A program made the position numbers and the translations under genes. The notes below the pieces were generated by a model that saw nothing but the letters and a program-made list of their open reading frames with translations, did not search any database and was not told where the DNA came from. Below, one piece after another: positions 9,045-20,922 of a DNA stretch of 64,000 nt (position 1 is the stretch's first letter; every line of letters begins with the position of its first letter). The stretch covers positions 22,408 through 86,407 of the forward strand of contig JAOASS010000001.1 in NCBI GenBank assembly GCA_030158485.1, in the 5' to 3' direction. Source of the DNA: Pseudobdellovibrionaceae bacterium (GTDB lineage: Bacteria; Bdellovibrionota; Bdellovibrionia; Bdellovibrionales; Bdellovibrionaceae).

Positions 9045-9625
9045 AGCACTTGTATTTTATCGTTAATATCGTTCATTTCTAAAATCATTTGCTGCAAGTC
9101 ATAATCTCTGACTAGATAAGATGCGAACGCTCCCACTATCTCAAGAGGCCCCGTTAGACTTTCAAGAAAAAACTTTCGCTGTTCTGGATCAGGTATATGA
9201 TTATGAATCCAACGAGCCAAAATCTGGTTCAGAAGACCCACATACTGATTATTTGAACCTCGAAGCTCTTTCACTTCTTTTATTTCTTCTGCTTCAACCA
9301 TTAGATAAGGAGTCTCTGTCGCAATTAAAGGACCAAGCTTCACTTTGCCTTCGGCATGAATAAAGACCAAAAGCGTTCCATTGAGTCTTTCTTGAATAAT
9401 TTGGGGCCGGCCAAAGCCTGCGATGGGCCTCACGTATGAAAGAACTTCTCCGACTTTGTGAGGCTTTACGTTTTCAATATTTTCAATAAACCCCAGAGCT
9501 ACTGGTCGACTAAGGGCCACCGCTTCACGCATCATTTGCAAATAACGGGGCTCGAAAATATTCAAGGGCTTTGTTGTACCTGGAAATAAACAAACATTAA
9601 CTAAAGGGAAAATCGCCACATTCAT
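9008..9625 (-). CDS. LON N-terminal-domain protein
   Basis: A 205-residue stand-alone LON substrate-binding domain. It opens with the typical IFPLVNVCLFPGTTKPLNIF and EPRYLQMM motifs of the Lon N-terminal beta-domain, followed by a helical region, and lacks the AAA+ and peptidase domains of Lon. Such short proteins occur widely; a role in protein quality control is assumed from the domain only. Its 3' end overlaps the convergent heme A synthase gene by 37 bases. Confidence 0.85.
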   Translation of the reverse strand: MNVAIFPLVNVCLFPGTTKPLNIFEPRYLQMMREAVALSRPVALGFIENIENVKPHKVGEVLSYVRPIAGFGRPQIIQERLNGTLLVFIHAEGKVKLGPLIATETPYLMVEAEEIKEVKELRGSNNQYVGLLNQILARWIHNHIPDPEQRKFFLESLTGPLEIVGAFASYLVRDYDLQQMILEMNDINDKIQVLYRLVESNEIIT

Positions 9626-9768
9626 GCTGCTTCAGTATGGCAAGTTCGCAAGCGTTGGTCTACAGAGTAAAAGCCTGCCTCACAATAAAGCCTCACTTTT
9701 TTGATGTAGGACTTTAATCTAGACCTCAAGCAAAACTTAAGACCCTTGCGCGAATGCGCTGAATAGAC

Positions 9769-10200
9769 TCATCTTTTGGAATTAAAAAAGTTTTCGACTG
9801 CAGGTAAAAATAATATATTACCCTGTAAGAACGAGTATTTTACTAAATCTTTCCAGGAAACCCATCTTGCATCATCATGATCATTAAGCACAAAATCACG
9901 ACTCCCGACCTGGGCCGCAAAAAGACTTAAATGAATCTGTTTTTGATTCGGAGTCGTAACTTCGTGAGAGCCCAAAAGCTTCAAGACTCGAATTGAAATT
10001 TCAAGTTCTTCTTGAATTTCACGCTCGAGAGCTTGCTCATGAGTTTCTCCGGTTTCAACTTTTCCACCAGGAAACTCCCAAAAACCTGCTCCCGAATCAG
10101 AAGATTTTCTTTGGGCAATCAAAACCTGGTCACCATTAACCAAAAGCGCAGCTACAACTTCAATTTTTTTAAGCCCCGAATGGCGGTCTGGACTGTACAA
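9769..10200 (-). CDS. mutT: MutT-type Nudix hydrolase
   Basis: A 143-residue Nudix hydrolase, probably 8-oxo-dGTP diphosphatase that cleans the nucleotide pool. The Nudix box is complete: GGKVETGETHEQALEREIQE followed by EL, with the metal-binding REIQEE. The N-terminal strand VVAALLVNGDQVLIAQR and the FWEFPGG motif match MutT. Start at 10200 leaves only 28 bases to the divergent DUF1275 gene; the first ten residues are not conserved, so a slightly later start is possible. Confidence 0.87.
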   Translation of the reverse strand: MYSPDRHSGLKKIEVVAALLVNGDQVLIAQRKSSDSGAGFWEFPGGKVETGETHEQALEREIQEELEISIRVLKLLGSHEVTTPNQKQIHLSLFAAQVGSRDFVLNDHDDARWVSWKDLVKYSFLQGNILFLPAVENFFNSKR

Positions 10201-10228
10201 GAAAAGCTCCTTATCGGATCATAAAAGT

Positions 10229-10978
10229 GTGGCTCTACACCTATACAATACTTGTCCGACAACACGCCCACTCAAGTCTAGTATTTTCTTATGGAATATC
10301 TTGGCTTTTCAGGCAGGTAGCCTTAACACCGGAGGCTTTCTTGCTTGCCAAAGGTTCGTAACCCACGTGACAGGCTTCGCCACTCTTTTTGGTTCTGAAT
10401 TAGCGCAAAAAAGAGACGCTCAAGCTTTTGGATACCTCTCCGTTCCGCTCTTTTTTCTGTTCGGCGCCATGATTTCGGCACTTTTTATTGATCTTAAAAT
10501 TCAATCAAAAAATGAACCTCAGTATTATATCAGCTTCGGGATTCTTGTCTTGATCACAGGAACAGTTCTTGGCCTAGGAGTAACAAATCACTATGGAGAA
10601 TTCGGAGCCCCTTTAGAGTTTGGTCGTGACTATTCACTTTTAGCTCTTCTTTGTTTGGCAAGTGGAATTCAAAATGCAACTGTAACTTCCGCCTACGGAT
10701 CTGTTGTGAGAACCAGCCATTTAACAGGCTTAACAACAGATCTAGGGATTGGTCTTGTTCGAATTTTTTCTCAAGCACTTGGCGCCCAAGCGCATGCTCC
10801 CGAACTTCGCGCTACTTTTATGAGAATCGGCATTATTATCGCTTTTACAGCTGGGTCCGTTTTTTCAGGATTTATTTTCACAAAACTTGCCTACTGGGGA
10901 TTTGCGATTCCATTTACGATAAGCTTAGGCCTTTGGCTCTACAGCCTTGGTCTTTTAAAACAGAAAAGGTCGATTTAA
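10229..10978 (+). CDS. DUF1275 (YoaK-type) membrane protein
   Basis: Membrane protein of 249 residues with about six hydrophobic segments. The N-terminal signature LAFQAGSLNTGGFLACQRF followed by THVTGFATLFG and the later SGIQNATVTSAYGSVVRTSHL followed by TGL are typical of DUF1275 (YoaK). No function is established for the family. Start is GTG at 10229 (weak CGGAT upstream); no in-frame ATG lies nearby. The Na/Pi transporter gene follows 6 bases later, so the two form an operon. Confidence 0.85.
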   Translation: MALHLYNTCPTTRPLKSSIFLWNILAFQAGSLNTGGFLACQRFVTHVTGFATLFGSELAQKRDAQAFGYLSVPLFFLFGAMISALFIDLKIQSKNEPQYYISFGILVLITGTVLGLGVTNHYGEFGAPLEFGRDYSLLALLCLASGIQNATVTSAYGSVVRTSHLTGLTTDLGIGLVRIFSQALGAQAHAPELRATFMRIGIIIAFTAGSVFSGFIFTKLAYWGFAIPFTISLGLWLYSLGLLKQKRSI

Positions 10979-10984
10979 CAAGTT

Positions 10985-12583
10985 ATGATTGATGTTGGAA
11001 GTTCTTATTTTATATTGTTACTCGGAGGCATTGCTTTTTTCCACTACGGAATGACTTTAGCCGGCCAATCACTTGAAAAACTTTTGGCATCCCGAATTTC
11101 TGGCCTGATGAACAAAGTTTCAGACAATAATTTTTTATCGATGGTTGTCGGAGTTTCGCTCACAACTTTACTGCAAAGCTCAGGGGCCGTTACTTCAATG
11201 CTAGTCGGATTAGGCTCAGCACGCGTTATTAACTTAAGACAAGTCATGGGCGTTATTATCGGAACAGCTGTGGGCTCGACATTAACGGTTCAACTGATCT
11301 CTTTTAATCTAGTGAGTATTTCACTACCCGTTTTTATCATTGCTTTTGCTTTTTATTACCAAAGCAAAAAAGTCAGTATTAAAAATCTGGCGCTCGCATT
11401 GATGGGCTTTGCTCTGCTTTTTATTGGGATGAAAATGATGGGTGATAGCTCAAAGCACTTTGTTGAAAACCCTGTGTTTGCCGATTTTTTTAAAGCTCTC
11501 CGCGATAACCCAGGATACTCGCTTCTTGTATCGATTGTTTTTTGCGCTTTTGTTCACTCATCTGCCGTCACAATCGGACTCGCGATGGCACTCGCTGCCG
11601 CAAAAGCTATCAGTATCGAAGATGCGATGCTTTGGGTTTACGGCGCTAATATCGGAACAACTTCCACAGCACTGTTAGCCGCAGCGGGATCAAATTACAT
11701 TGGAAAACAAGTGGCTTGGGCTCATTTTTTTTACAAAACAATCAGTGTGCTCATTTTCTATCCCTTTACTTCGATGTTTTTGAATGTTTTAGAAAATCTT
11801 GATACTTCATCAGCTCGAATCGTTGCCAACGGGCACTTGGTTTTTAATCTGATCTCGGCCGCCCTCTTTTTTCCGTTTATTAACAAAGGGGCTCTCTTAA
11901 TTCAAAAAATGTTTCCCAAAGGTCCCCAAGATGAGTTCGGCGCCGATTACTTAAGGATGAATAATTATCAAAGCACTTCACTTGCAACTTCTTATGCTCA
12001 AAGAGAAATCATGAGAACGGCTGATATTGTGATGTCTATGATTGGAGACTCTCTCAAACTTTTTGAAAGCCCAGATCCATTATTAATTGAATCCATTAAA
12101 GATCGCGATAACAAAGTCGACTTTCTATACCGTGAAACTAAAATGTTCTTACTGGACCAAGCCAACAAGTCACACACCGCTGTTCAGCAAAATATTTTAA
12201 ACATGATTATGTTTATATCAGATCTCGAAAGGGCTGCAGATGCAATTGATATCAATATCATCACATTAGCCATCAAAAAGAATGCTTTAAAGCTCGAGTT
12301 TTCAGAAGAAGGTTGGGATGAAATTAAAACTATGCACGCACAAATGATGAAAGTTGCCAATATGGGAATTAATGCTTATCAAACAAAAGAACTTTGCGCT
12401 GAAACCATTACCCTCAAAAGGGAACTCGCAAAACTTGAAATTAATTTAAGAGAAAACCATATCGGACGACTGAACCGCGGCATGCGTGACTCAATCAATA
12501 CAAGCTCAATCCATTTAGATCTTTTAAGTGAATTCAGACGAATTGCTTCACTTCTTTGCAATCACGCTTATAATTCGAAGTAG
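10985..12583 (+). CDS. Na/Pi cotransporter family protein with C-terminal PhoU-like domain
   Basis: Membrane protein of 532 residues. The N-terminal about 310 residues contain the two inverted repeats of the NptA/SLC34 type, each with the QSS-like motif (TTLLQSSGAVTSMLVG and FVHSSAVTIGLAM) and the conserved GANIGTTSTAL. The C-terminal about 200 residues form a helical PhoU-like domain (LNMIMFISDLERAADAIDIN). The family exports or imports phosphate with sodium. It follows the DUF1275 gene by 6 bases. 58 bases separate its stop from the convergent DUF366 gene, where I see no clear terminator. Confidence 0.92.
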   Translation: MIDVGSSYFILLLGGIAFFHYGMTLAGQSLEKLLASRISGLMNKVSDNNFLSMVVGVSLTTLLQSSGAVTSMLVGLGSARVINLRQVMGVIIGTAVGSTLTVQLISFNLVSISLPVFIIAFAFYYQSKKVSIKNLALALMGFALLFIGMKMMGDSSKHFVENPVFADFFKALRDNPGYSLLVSIVFCAFVHSSAVTIGLAMALAAAKAISIEDAMLWVYGANIGTTSTALLAAAGSNYIGKQVAWAHFFYKTISVLIFYPFTSMFLNVLENLDTSSARIVANGHLVFNLISAALFFPFINKGALLIQKMFPKGPQDEFGADYLRMNNYQSTSLATSYAQREIMRTADIVMSMIGDSLKLFESPDPLLIESIKDRDNKVDFLYRETKMFLLDQANKSHTAVQQNILNMIMFISDLERAADAIDINIITLAIKKNALKLEFSEEGWDEIKTMHAQMMKVANMGINAYQTKELCAETITLKRELAKLEINLRENHIGRLNRGMRDSINTSSIHLDLLSEFRRIASLLCNHAYNSK

Positions 12584-12641
12584 ATTTTTTTATGCAAGTT
12601 CTTTCAACTCTTGGACAGCTTTTCTTATCAAATATTTTTTT

Positions 12642-13196
12642 CTAAAAAACGGGTTTTACTTTCAAACGAGCACTTAAAATTGAATCGTACTCTTTCGTAA
12701 TCTGAGTTAATAAATTTTCAGCAAAAAGGCGAGGACTTATCTTAAGATCCTCTAAAGAAAGCGTTGGTACGGGCGTCCCTGCATTTGAAATGTTCATCGC
12801 AAAATGAACTAAGACTGAAATCGATGAACGAGTAGCCACACTAATAGATAATTTTTTACTTTCAAAGTACAAATCGTCCCCAACCCGGTCAAGCTTAACT
12901 CGAGTTAACTTATAAATTTCATCTGATACAAGACTTGCAAAAAGACGCTGTAAAAAAATACCTGTTACTAACTCACGATCAAATACTTCAAATATAAAAT
13001 GAAGCATCTGACTGCCCTGGATTAATGACTTTTCAAGTAAATCTTCCCCGTCGACCATATGATCAAGTGAAACATCGCAAGACCCAATGAAGCTCACACA
13101 GGAATCCCCTTGAATCCCGTGCTCTAAATACCCAAATAAAGATTTTAATTGTGACCCGTCATAATGAAGTTCATTTTTTAATAAAATTGTTTTCAT
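12642..13196 (-). CDS. DUF366 family protein
   Basis: 184 residues, start placed at 13196 because the ATG overlaps the queC stop as ATGA and GGAG lies 8 bases before it; a longer frame would lie inside queC. It resembles the DUF366 family (SFIGSCDVSLDHMVDGEDLL; MLHFIFEVFDRELVTGIFLQ followed by RLF), which has no assigned function as far as I know. The tight coupling to queC suggests a link to 7-deazapurine metabolism; that is an inference from context. It is the last gene of the long queA-to-DUF366 operon. Confidence 0.75.
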   Translation of the reverse strand: MKTILLKNELHYDGSQLKSLFGYLEHGIQGDSCVSFIGSCDVSLDHMVDGEDLLEKSLIQGSQMLHFIFEVFDRELVTGIFLQRLFASLVSDEIYKLTRVKLDRVGDDLYFESKKLSISVATRSSISVLVHFAMNISNAGTPVPTLSLEDLKISPRLFAENLLTQITKEYDSILSARLKVKPVF

Positions 13197-13861
13197 AAAG
13201 GAAACTCCAAACCATTTTCTTGAAATGCCCGTTGGGCGCGTTGACATGATTCGCACTGACCACACCAAAAATCAAAAGCCTGATAACAAGGCCAAATATC
13301 ACGAAAGTTGACTTGAAGTTCTAAGCCGCGTTTCACAATATCCGTCTTATTCATACGAGTGGTAAAACAGTGTGCTTTGACATGATTAGAAGTTGAGAAT
13401 AAAAAACTTTCTGTCAGGACATCTAAAAAACCTTGGGTATTATCTGGAAAAGTAGCCGCTTCTTCCAAGTTAAATCCTGGGATCACAAACTGTGCCCCTA
13501 AAGCTTCAGCAAATCCCGCTGCAATATTTAAAAAAATTCCATTTCGATTCGGCACCCAAACAGATTTGGCTGTCTTTTCAGAAATTTTTAAATCATTAAT
13601 TTTGATTTGTTCATTCAATGGCAGCTGCAAGCTCATATCAACAAGTGAAGAAGTACCGAAATCTTTAAAAAAATGAAGAGCAATCGACTGATGGGGAATT
13701 CCTAGGCTTTGTGCAATTTTTTGACTTTGGTTGATTTCTTGCCTCACGGCCCTTTGTCCATAATCAAAAGTCAAAGCTAGAGTCACTTCACCCGCTTTGT
13801 GGGCTTCGTAAAGATTCACTGTTGAGTCAAGGCCTGCTGAAAGTAAAACAACTGACTTCAT
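13193..13861 (-). CDS. queC: 7-cyano-7-deazaguanine synthase QueC
   Basis: QueC makes preQ0 from CDG with ATP and ammonia in queuosine synthesis. 222 residues: the PP-loop is LLSAGLDSTV (Ala for the usual second Gly), the family motif RNGIFLNIAAGFAEALGA is present, and the zinc site is CYQAFDFWCGQCESC. Start at 13861 gives the ATGA overlap with recJ; the longer frame adds 18 residues inside recJ. ATGA overlaps on both sides indicate translational coupling. queD and queE are not in the window. Confidence 0.95.
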   Translation of the reverse strand: MKSVVLLSAGLDSTVNLYEAHKAGEVTLALTFDYGQRAVRQEINQSQKIAQSLGIPHQSIALHFFKDFGTSSLVDMSLQLPLNEQIKINDLKISEKTAKSVWVPNRNGIFLNIAAGFAEALGAQFVIPGFNLEEAATFPDNTQGFLDVLTESFLFSTSNHVKAHCFTTRMNKTDIVKRGLELQVNFRDIWPCYQAFDFWCGQCESCQRAQRAFQENGLEFPL

Positions 13862-15594
13862 CTTGAAACACGAATGTCTTCGAGCAATAATTGCAGTGAC
13901 TTTCGACCTCTCCACTCGTGAAGCTGAATCTCTGCCATGACGTCAACAAATTCATTTTCATTTATTTTTTTTAGAAGACTTTTTTGAACTTCAGTGGGGC
14001 TAAATAAAACCGCTTGATTTTCAATTCCTTCTTGCACCAGCGTTGCTTTGAGATGTCCACCTTTTAAGTCTTGAAGTTTTCTAACTTGCAATCGAGAAAT
14101 CAAAAAGAGGGGTCTCTCAAAGCCCACACCGAAAGGCTCCAACTTTTCAAGCCAACTCATCAAATCAAAATCGAATTCAGAAAAATTTAAAGTTGCGTCG
14201 TAATAGGTTTTTTTCTTTTCTTGAACATCTGTTAAAAAATATTTTTCAAGGCACATCATGAAATTATCGACGTTATCTTTTGCGAGCTCAAATCCCGCAG
14301 CTCTTGCATGCCCGCCAAATCTTAAAAGGAAATCTTCTGCGGAGCCCAAAGCTTCGACTAAAGAAATATCCGCAGAATCAGGAAGGCGACAACTTCCCAC
14401 CATTTTACCCTCTTCAGCATCATAACTTGCAACAAATGACGGCTTTCCCACTTGTTGGGCTAAACTTGTCGCAATAAGCCCGATCACCCCACGGTGAAAA
14501 CTTTCAGAGTAAACAAAAACAAACGGCTGGGCCGTTTGAGCTTGAGCTTTTTCAATTGCTTCTTTTAAAGCTTCGGCTTGCAAAGAAACCCGCTCTTGAT
14601 TTTGAATCAGAGCTTGTTCAACTAACTTGTGAGCTTTTATCTGGTCTTCTTCTAAATATAGGTCAATTGGTAAAACTTCACCTTCTAATCGAGAAAGTGC
14701 ATTTAGTTTTGGCGCAAATCGAATGGCCACATCACTGCTGGTGAGCGTTTTTCCCGATAAATTCAAAGCTTGCAGAAGGGCAGCCAAACCCGGCCTTGTT
14801 GTTTGAGCCAGTGCTTTAAGACCCATCTGAACAAGGACTCGGTTGTCTCCAACTAGAGGAACCATGTCTGTTAACGTCGCAATCGTAAAACAATCAAGTA
14901 AATCTTTTAAATTAAGTCGATCTGGAGTCCCTTGTTTTTTATCTGTTAAGTATCGCTTAAGACCCCTCATCATAGTAAAAGCAACGCCGGCACCACTTAA
15001 GTAACCCAAACCCGAAGTATCCGCTTTTTGATTAGGATTCACGACAACTAAAGCCTTTGGCAATTCTCCGGCAGGTAAATGATGGTCCGTGATAATCACA
15101 TCAATCCCCAAAGCTTGCGCTTTGTCACAAGCTTTAAAGGCTGTGATACCCACATCACAAGTAACGATCAAATCAACATTTTGGTTTTTTAAATCTTCAA
15201 CAACATGAGCATGAAATCCATAGCCGTCTTTAAGACGCTTGGGCTGATAAGCTATCACATTTAAAAAGCCTAGCTGATCCAGAGCTTTTTTCAAAAGAGC
15301 GCAGCCGCTTGTCCCGTCCAAATCAAAATCAGCATAAATACAAATTTTATCTTTATTTTCAAGAGCCTGGGTCAGCCTTTCACAAGCTTGAACCATACCC
15401 GATAAAAGAAACGGATCTTTTAAACTTTGCACACTCGGAGAAAAAAAATTTTTAACTTGAGCATCTGATGTAAAACCGCGATTCAAAAGAAGTTCTTTTA
15501 GGGGCTGAGGCCAGCTCAAATGCAATTCCGGCAGTTCGTTTTGAACTGCCGCATCTTTCAAAGAAATCTTTTTAGAAAGACCCCAGTCGCCCAT
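13858..15594 (-). CDS. recJ: single-stranded-DNA-specific exonuclease RecJ
   Basis: 5'-3' ssDNA exonuclease acting in recombination and mismatch repair. 578 residues with the DHH domain (ADFDLDGTSGCALL, where the usual ADYDVDG is altered; VTCDVGI; ITDHHLPAGELP), the DHHA1 domain (GGHARAAGFEL) and a C-terminal OB-fold. I start at 15594 (MGDWGLSKK) because the family begins shortly before the WQxP helix; the longer frame from 15672 overlaps secF. Next to secDF and queC on the same strand. Confidence 0.93.
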   Translation of the reverse strand: MGDWGLSKKISLKDAAVQNELPELHLSWPQPLKELLLNRGFTSDAQVKNFFSPSVQSLKDPFLLSGMVQACERLTQALENKDKICIYADFDLDGTSGCALLKKALDQLGFLNVIAYQPKRLKDGYGFHAHVVEDLKNQNVDLIVTCDVGITAFKACDKAQALGIDVIITDHHLPAGELPKALVVVNPNQKADTSGLGYLSGAGVAFTMMRGLKRYLTDKKQGTPDRLNLKDLLDCFTIATLTDMVPLVGDNRVLVQMGLKALAQTTRPGLAALLQALNLSGKTLTSSDVAIRFAPKLNALSRLEGEVLPIDLYLEEDQIKAHKLVEQALIQNQERVSLQAEALKEAIEKAQAQTAQPFVFVYSESFHRGVIGLIATSLAQQVGKPSFVASYDAEEGKMVGSCRLPDSADISLVEALGSAEDFLLRFGGHARAAGFELAKDNVDNFMMCLEKYFLTDVQEKKKTYYDATLNFSEFDFDLMSWLEKLEPFGVGFERPLFLISRLQVRKLQDLKGGHLKATLVQEGIENQAVLFSPTEVQKSLLKKINENEFVDVMAEIQLHEWRGRKSLQLLLEDIRVSR

Positions 15595-15622
15595 TGAATT
15601 CCTTAATCTCTGTGAACTTGAA

Positions 15623-16576
15623 TTAAGTCGCTGAAAGCTGAGCCATTTTAGAACCGCGCAGTTTATCAACAAGATAAATCATGGGAGCTGCAACATAAAC
15701 TGACGAGTAGGTTCCAAAGAAAATACCCACGGTTAAAACAAAAGCGATATCTTTAACTGTTCCTTCTGCAAAAATAAGCAGACAAAGTGCAGAAGTAAAA
15801 ACTGTTCCCGAAGTAATCAAGGTTCGACCTAACATATCATTAATTGATTTATTGATAATAAATCCCCAACCGCGGTCCCGATATTGAGGAAAAGTTTCCC
15901 GAATACGGTCAAAAACAACGATCGTATCATTAAGTGAAAAACCAATCAGTGTCATGATGGCAGCTAAAACTGGAACGTTTACTTCTTTACCCATAAAGTT
16001 ATAAATGGCCAAAGTGATCACAGCATCATGGAACAAACAAACTACAGCACCCGGAGCATACTGATAGTCAAAGCGAAATCCGACATAAAATAGAATCACA
16101 AGCAAACAATAGAATACAGCTAAAAAACTATTTCGTTTTAATTCAGCACCGACTTGTGGACCAACGCTATCAACTCGGCGAATTTCAGGGCCCTTTGCTT
16201 GAAAGCCTGTTTCTAATTCAGCACGGACTGCATCTAATGACTTTTTGATTTGTGCATTTTGTTCTTTTTCGCTGCCTTTAGCAGACGTTTGAAAACGAAT
16301 CACAAACTCAGAAGAATCACCGAAGGACTGAATGCTCACTTCTCCTAAATTTTCAGATTGTGATACTTTTTCCATGCTTGTTCGAACTTCATTGATCGAT
16401 GTATCTTGAGCAAATTTCACTTGAACTTCAGTCCCACCGCGAAAATCAATTCCGTAATTAATCCCGGCTGCTGCTAAGTAAAGAACAGAAGCAATTGTCA
16501 GAACAAGTGAAATTCCACCAAACAAATTAACTCGTCCAACGAAATCAAATTTTCCAAAACCTTGTTGCGCTTTCAT
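15623..16576 (-). CDS. secF: protein translocase subunit SecF
   Basis: SecF works with SecD to pull exported proteins across the inner membrane using the proton motive force. 317 residues, six transmembrane segments: TM1 at about 15-35 (RVNLFGGISLVLTIAS), the characteristic GIDFRGGTEVQV motif, a periplasmic P1-like segment of about 90 residues, then five helices with DTIVVFDRIRE in TM4-5. Twelve bases downstream of secD on the same strand. Confidence 0.96.
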   Translation of the reverse strand: MKAQQGFGKFDFVGRVNLFGGISLVLTIASVLYLAAAGINYGIDFRGGTEVQVKFAQDTSINEVRTSMEKVSQSENLGEVSIQSFGDSSEFVIRFQTSAKGSEKEQNAQIKKSLDAVRAELETGFQAKGPEIRRVDSVGPQVGAELKRNSFLAVFYCLLVILFYVGFRFDYQYAPGAVVCLFHDAVITLAIYNFMGKEVNVPVLAAIMTLIGFSLNDTIVVFDRIRETFPQYRDRGWGFIINKSINDMLGRTLITSGTVFTSALCLLIFAEGTVKDIAFVLTVGIFFGTYSSVYVAAPMIYLVDKLRGSKMAQLSAT

Positions 16577-16588
16577 TTTTTTATTCCC

Positions 16589-18271
16589 TTAAATTGAAAG
16601 TTTTTTGATACCGAATTTGTAAACAAGTGTGTCCGCAATGACTTTACTAAAAAAGACGTTTCCGAATAAAGTCGTCAGGATTCCCAACAATAAAGTCACC
16701 GCAAAACCACGAACCGGTCCTGTACCAAAATAGAAAAGAATCAGAGCTGTTGCGCCGACTGTGATATTAGAATCAAAAATAGCTGACATCGCGACACTGT
16801 AGCCCTCTTTCATCGCGGCCATCCAACTGGCGCCCTTCGCGAGCTCTTCTTTGATACGCTCTTGAATCAAAACATTTGCATCCACTGCAAATCCTATTGT
16901 TAAAGCAATCCCTGCAATACCTGGCAAAGTCAGAGTAGCTCCGAATGCTGATAACAAAGCAATCAGTGTTAAAATATTCACTACAATTGATGACACTGCG
17001 ACAGCTCCCATGGCTTTATAATGTATCAATAAAAAGATAAAAATTAACAAGGCTCCAACCGCTGCGCCCAATTCTGCTTTTTTAATTGAATCAGCTCCTA
17101 AAGTAGGACCAACACGTCTTTCTTCTAATTGTTCAAGGCGAGCTGGCAAAGCACCTGCTCTAAGTGAAGTCGCAATCATTTGAGCTTCACGAATGGCCTG
17201 ATCCCGACCAGTTCCTGCTGATCCCATTTGAATCACTGCCGATCCACCTGAAATTCGATCTTTTATATTGGGTGCTGATTTCACAACACGATCTAAAACA
17301 ATGGCCATTTGGCGACCCACGTTGGCTCCCGTCAATTCAGCAAATTTATTGGCACCTGCTGCATTGAACTTCAAAGCCACTTCTGGTTCACCGTATTGGC
17401 CATAAGTTACGAAAGCATTATCTAAATCGCCACCACCAAGACCTGTATCCGTCTTCAACAAAAGGGGCAAGCTTCCCAATTCCATCTTCTGAGCGTTATC
17501 TCGCTTTTCAAAATAAACAACAGAGTTCGCAGGAATTTGACCTGCTAAATCTTTGTTCAGACGATCAACGTACTCAGAATACTTCATGTTTCCCATTGTG
17601 TAGTTTCCAGCTTTTTCAGCTTCCGAGATAAGCTGAGCTAGTTTATCCGCTGGCACATCATAATTCAGCATCTGGAAATCAAGCTTAGCGGTTGTATTAA
17701 TTAATTCTTTTGCTCTTTCCGCGTCGGCCATTCCAGGCAATTGTACTAAAATACGATCTGTTCCCTGAGCTGCGATAGAAGGCTCTGAAACACCAAATTC
17801 ATCAATTCGATTTCGAATCGTTTCAATTGCCTGGCTGATAATTCGAGCTTTGTAATCTGTTAAGTAAGCATCTAAGTATTTATACGTGAGCTTTTCACCT
17901 TCAGTTGAAAACAACTGCAGTAAAGTGGACTGATTTTTTTCGATGTAAGTTTTTAATTTGTCGGCTTGACCTGCTGCGGGTGTGATTTCAATTTCGCCAT
18001 CTGAAGCTTTCGGGGTCGCGAATGTGGCTTGAATATTTTCCTTTGCAAATTCGGCTTCTAAACCCCGAGCTTGTCTGATCACAGTTTCGCTCACAACACC
18101 TTCGACATCAACTCCCATAACAAGATGAACGCCGCCTTGAATATCAAGTCCATAATTAAGTCGATTGTCCGTAATCCATTTCTTGACAGGAACAACGTTC
18201 GGCAGAACCCAAACGATAGCAAATAAAAGTCCCGAAAGAGCCAAAAAGAGCCTTGTTTTGTAATAATCCAT
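16589..18271 (-). CDS. secD: protein translocase subunit SecD
   Basis: Large inner-membrane subunit of SecDF. 560 residues: TM1, LNYGLDIQGGVHLVMGVDVE, a periplasmic P1 domain (IRNRIDEFGVSEPSI and ILVQLPGMADAERAKELI), and C-terminal five-helix region with GIAGIALTIGFAVDANVLIQ. Length is typical of the short SecD form. It lies between yajC (20 bases upstream) and secF (12 bases downstream), the usual order. Confidence 0.97.
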   Translation of the reverse strand: MDYYKTRLFLALSGLLFAIVWVLPNVVPVKKWITDNRLNYGLDIQGGVHLVMGVDVEGVVSETVIRQARGLEAEFAKENIQATFATPKASDGEIEITPAAGQADKLKTYIEKNQSTLLQLFSTEGEKLTYKYLDAYLTDYKARIISQAIETIRNRIDEFGVSEPSIAAQGTDRILVQLPGMADAERAKELINTTAKLDFQMLNYDVPADKLAQLISEAEKAGNYTMGNMKYSEYVDRLNKDLAGQIPANSVVYFEKRDNAQKMELGSLPLLLKTDTGLGGGDLDNAFVTYGQYGEPEVALKFNAAGANKFAELTGANVGRQMAIVLDRVVKSAPNIKDRISGGSAVIQMGSAGTGRDQAIREAQMIATSLRAGALPARLEQLEERRVGPTLGADSIKKAELGAAVGALLIFIFLLIHYKAMGAVAVSSIVVNILTLIALLSAFGATLTLPGIAGIALTIGFAVDANVLIQERIKEELAKGASWMAAMKEGYSVAMSAIFDSNITVGATALILFYFGTGPVRGFAVTLLLGILTTLFGNVFFSKVIADTLVYKFGIKKLSI

Positions 18272-18291
18272 GATGCTTCAAATCCTTTTTG

Positions 18292-18618
18292 TTATTTTTT
18301 AATGGGTTTTGTATCAATCACAGTCTTCGCATTGGCCGCTACCGACTTAGAGCTTGCCGCCACTTGGTTTCGCAACATCTTGATGCGAACTCCATCTGCA
18401 ATTTCTAATGTCACGTATTGATCTGTGAGACCTTCAATTTTACCCAAAATACCCGAAGCTGTGAGCACTTCATCGCCACGCTTAAGCGCCGTCAAAAAAG
18501 ACAGGTGCTCTTTCTGTTTTTTGCCCTGAGGTCTGATAATCAGAAAATAAAAAACAACGAAAATGAAAATAAACGGAACCATCATTTCGATAAAGCCAGG
18601 CTGTGCCGCTGGTTGCAT
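18292..18618 (-). CDS. yajC: preprotein translocase subunit YajC
   Basis: Small single-pass inner-membrane protein associated with SecDF. 108 residues; I start at 18618 because GGAGG lies 7 bases upstream; the longer frame from 18666 would start in the wrong context. One transmembrane helix (IEMMVPFIFIFVVFYFLII) is followed by the family motif RPQGKKQKEHLSFLTALKRG and the cytoplasmic DEVLTASGILGKI segment. Confidence 0.94.
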   Translation of the reverse strand: MQPAAQPGFIEMMVPFIFIFVVFYFLIIRPQGKKQKEHLSFLTALKRGDEVLTASGILGKIEGLTDQYVTLEIADGVRIKMLRNQVAASSKSVAANAKTVIDTKPIKK

Positions 18619-18701
18619 AAACGAACCTCCATTGAAAAAAATTAACAACGCTCCATAAGTCATCATGAAGACAGAATATTTTCAATGTTCGACTGAAGGC
18701 T

Positions 18702-20821
<2,120 letters not shown>

Positions 20822-20890
20822 ATTTTTTAAAAGTACCCCACTACTTACCGAGTCTTCAACTGAAGGGCAATACTTCATCATTTTGAGAAT

Positions 20891-20922
20891 AAAAAAAGCC
20901 GAGCTGGGATCGCCAGCCCGGC
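20891..20922 (-). terminator. rho-independent terminator of the non-coding RNA
   Basis: In the minus strand GCCGGGCTGG and CCAGCTCGGC form a ten-pair stem (one G-U) with a 5-base loop, followed by seven Ts (20897-20891). It ends the upstream RNA just before queA. Confidence 0.9.

Noticed and set aside
10229-10992. Overlapping frames in DUF1275 and 30-75 residue antisense frames elsewhere
   Set aside because: They lack family motifs and ribosome sites and lie within confident genes.
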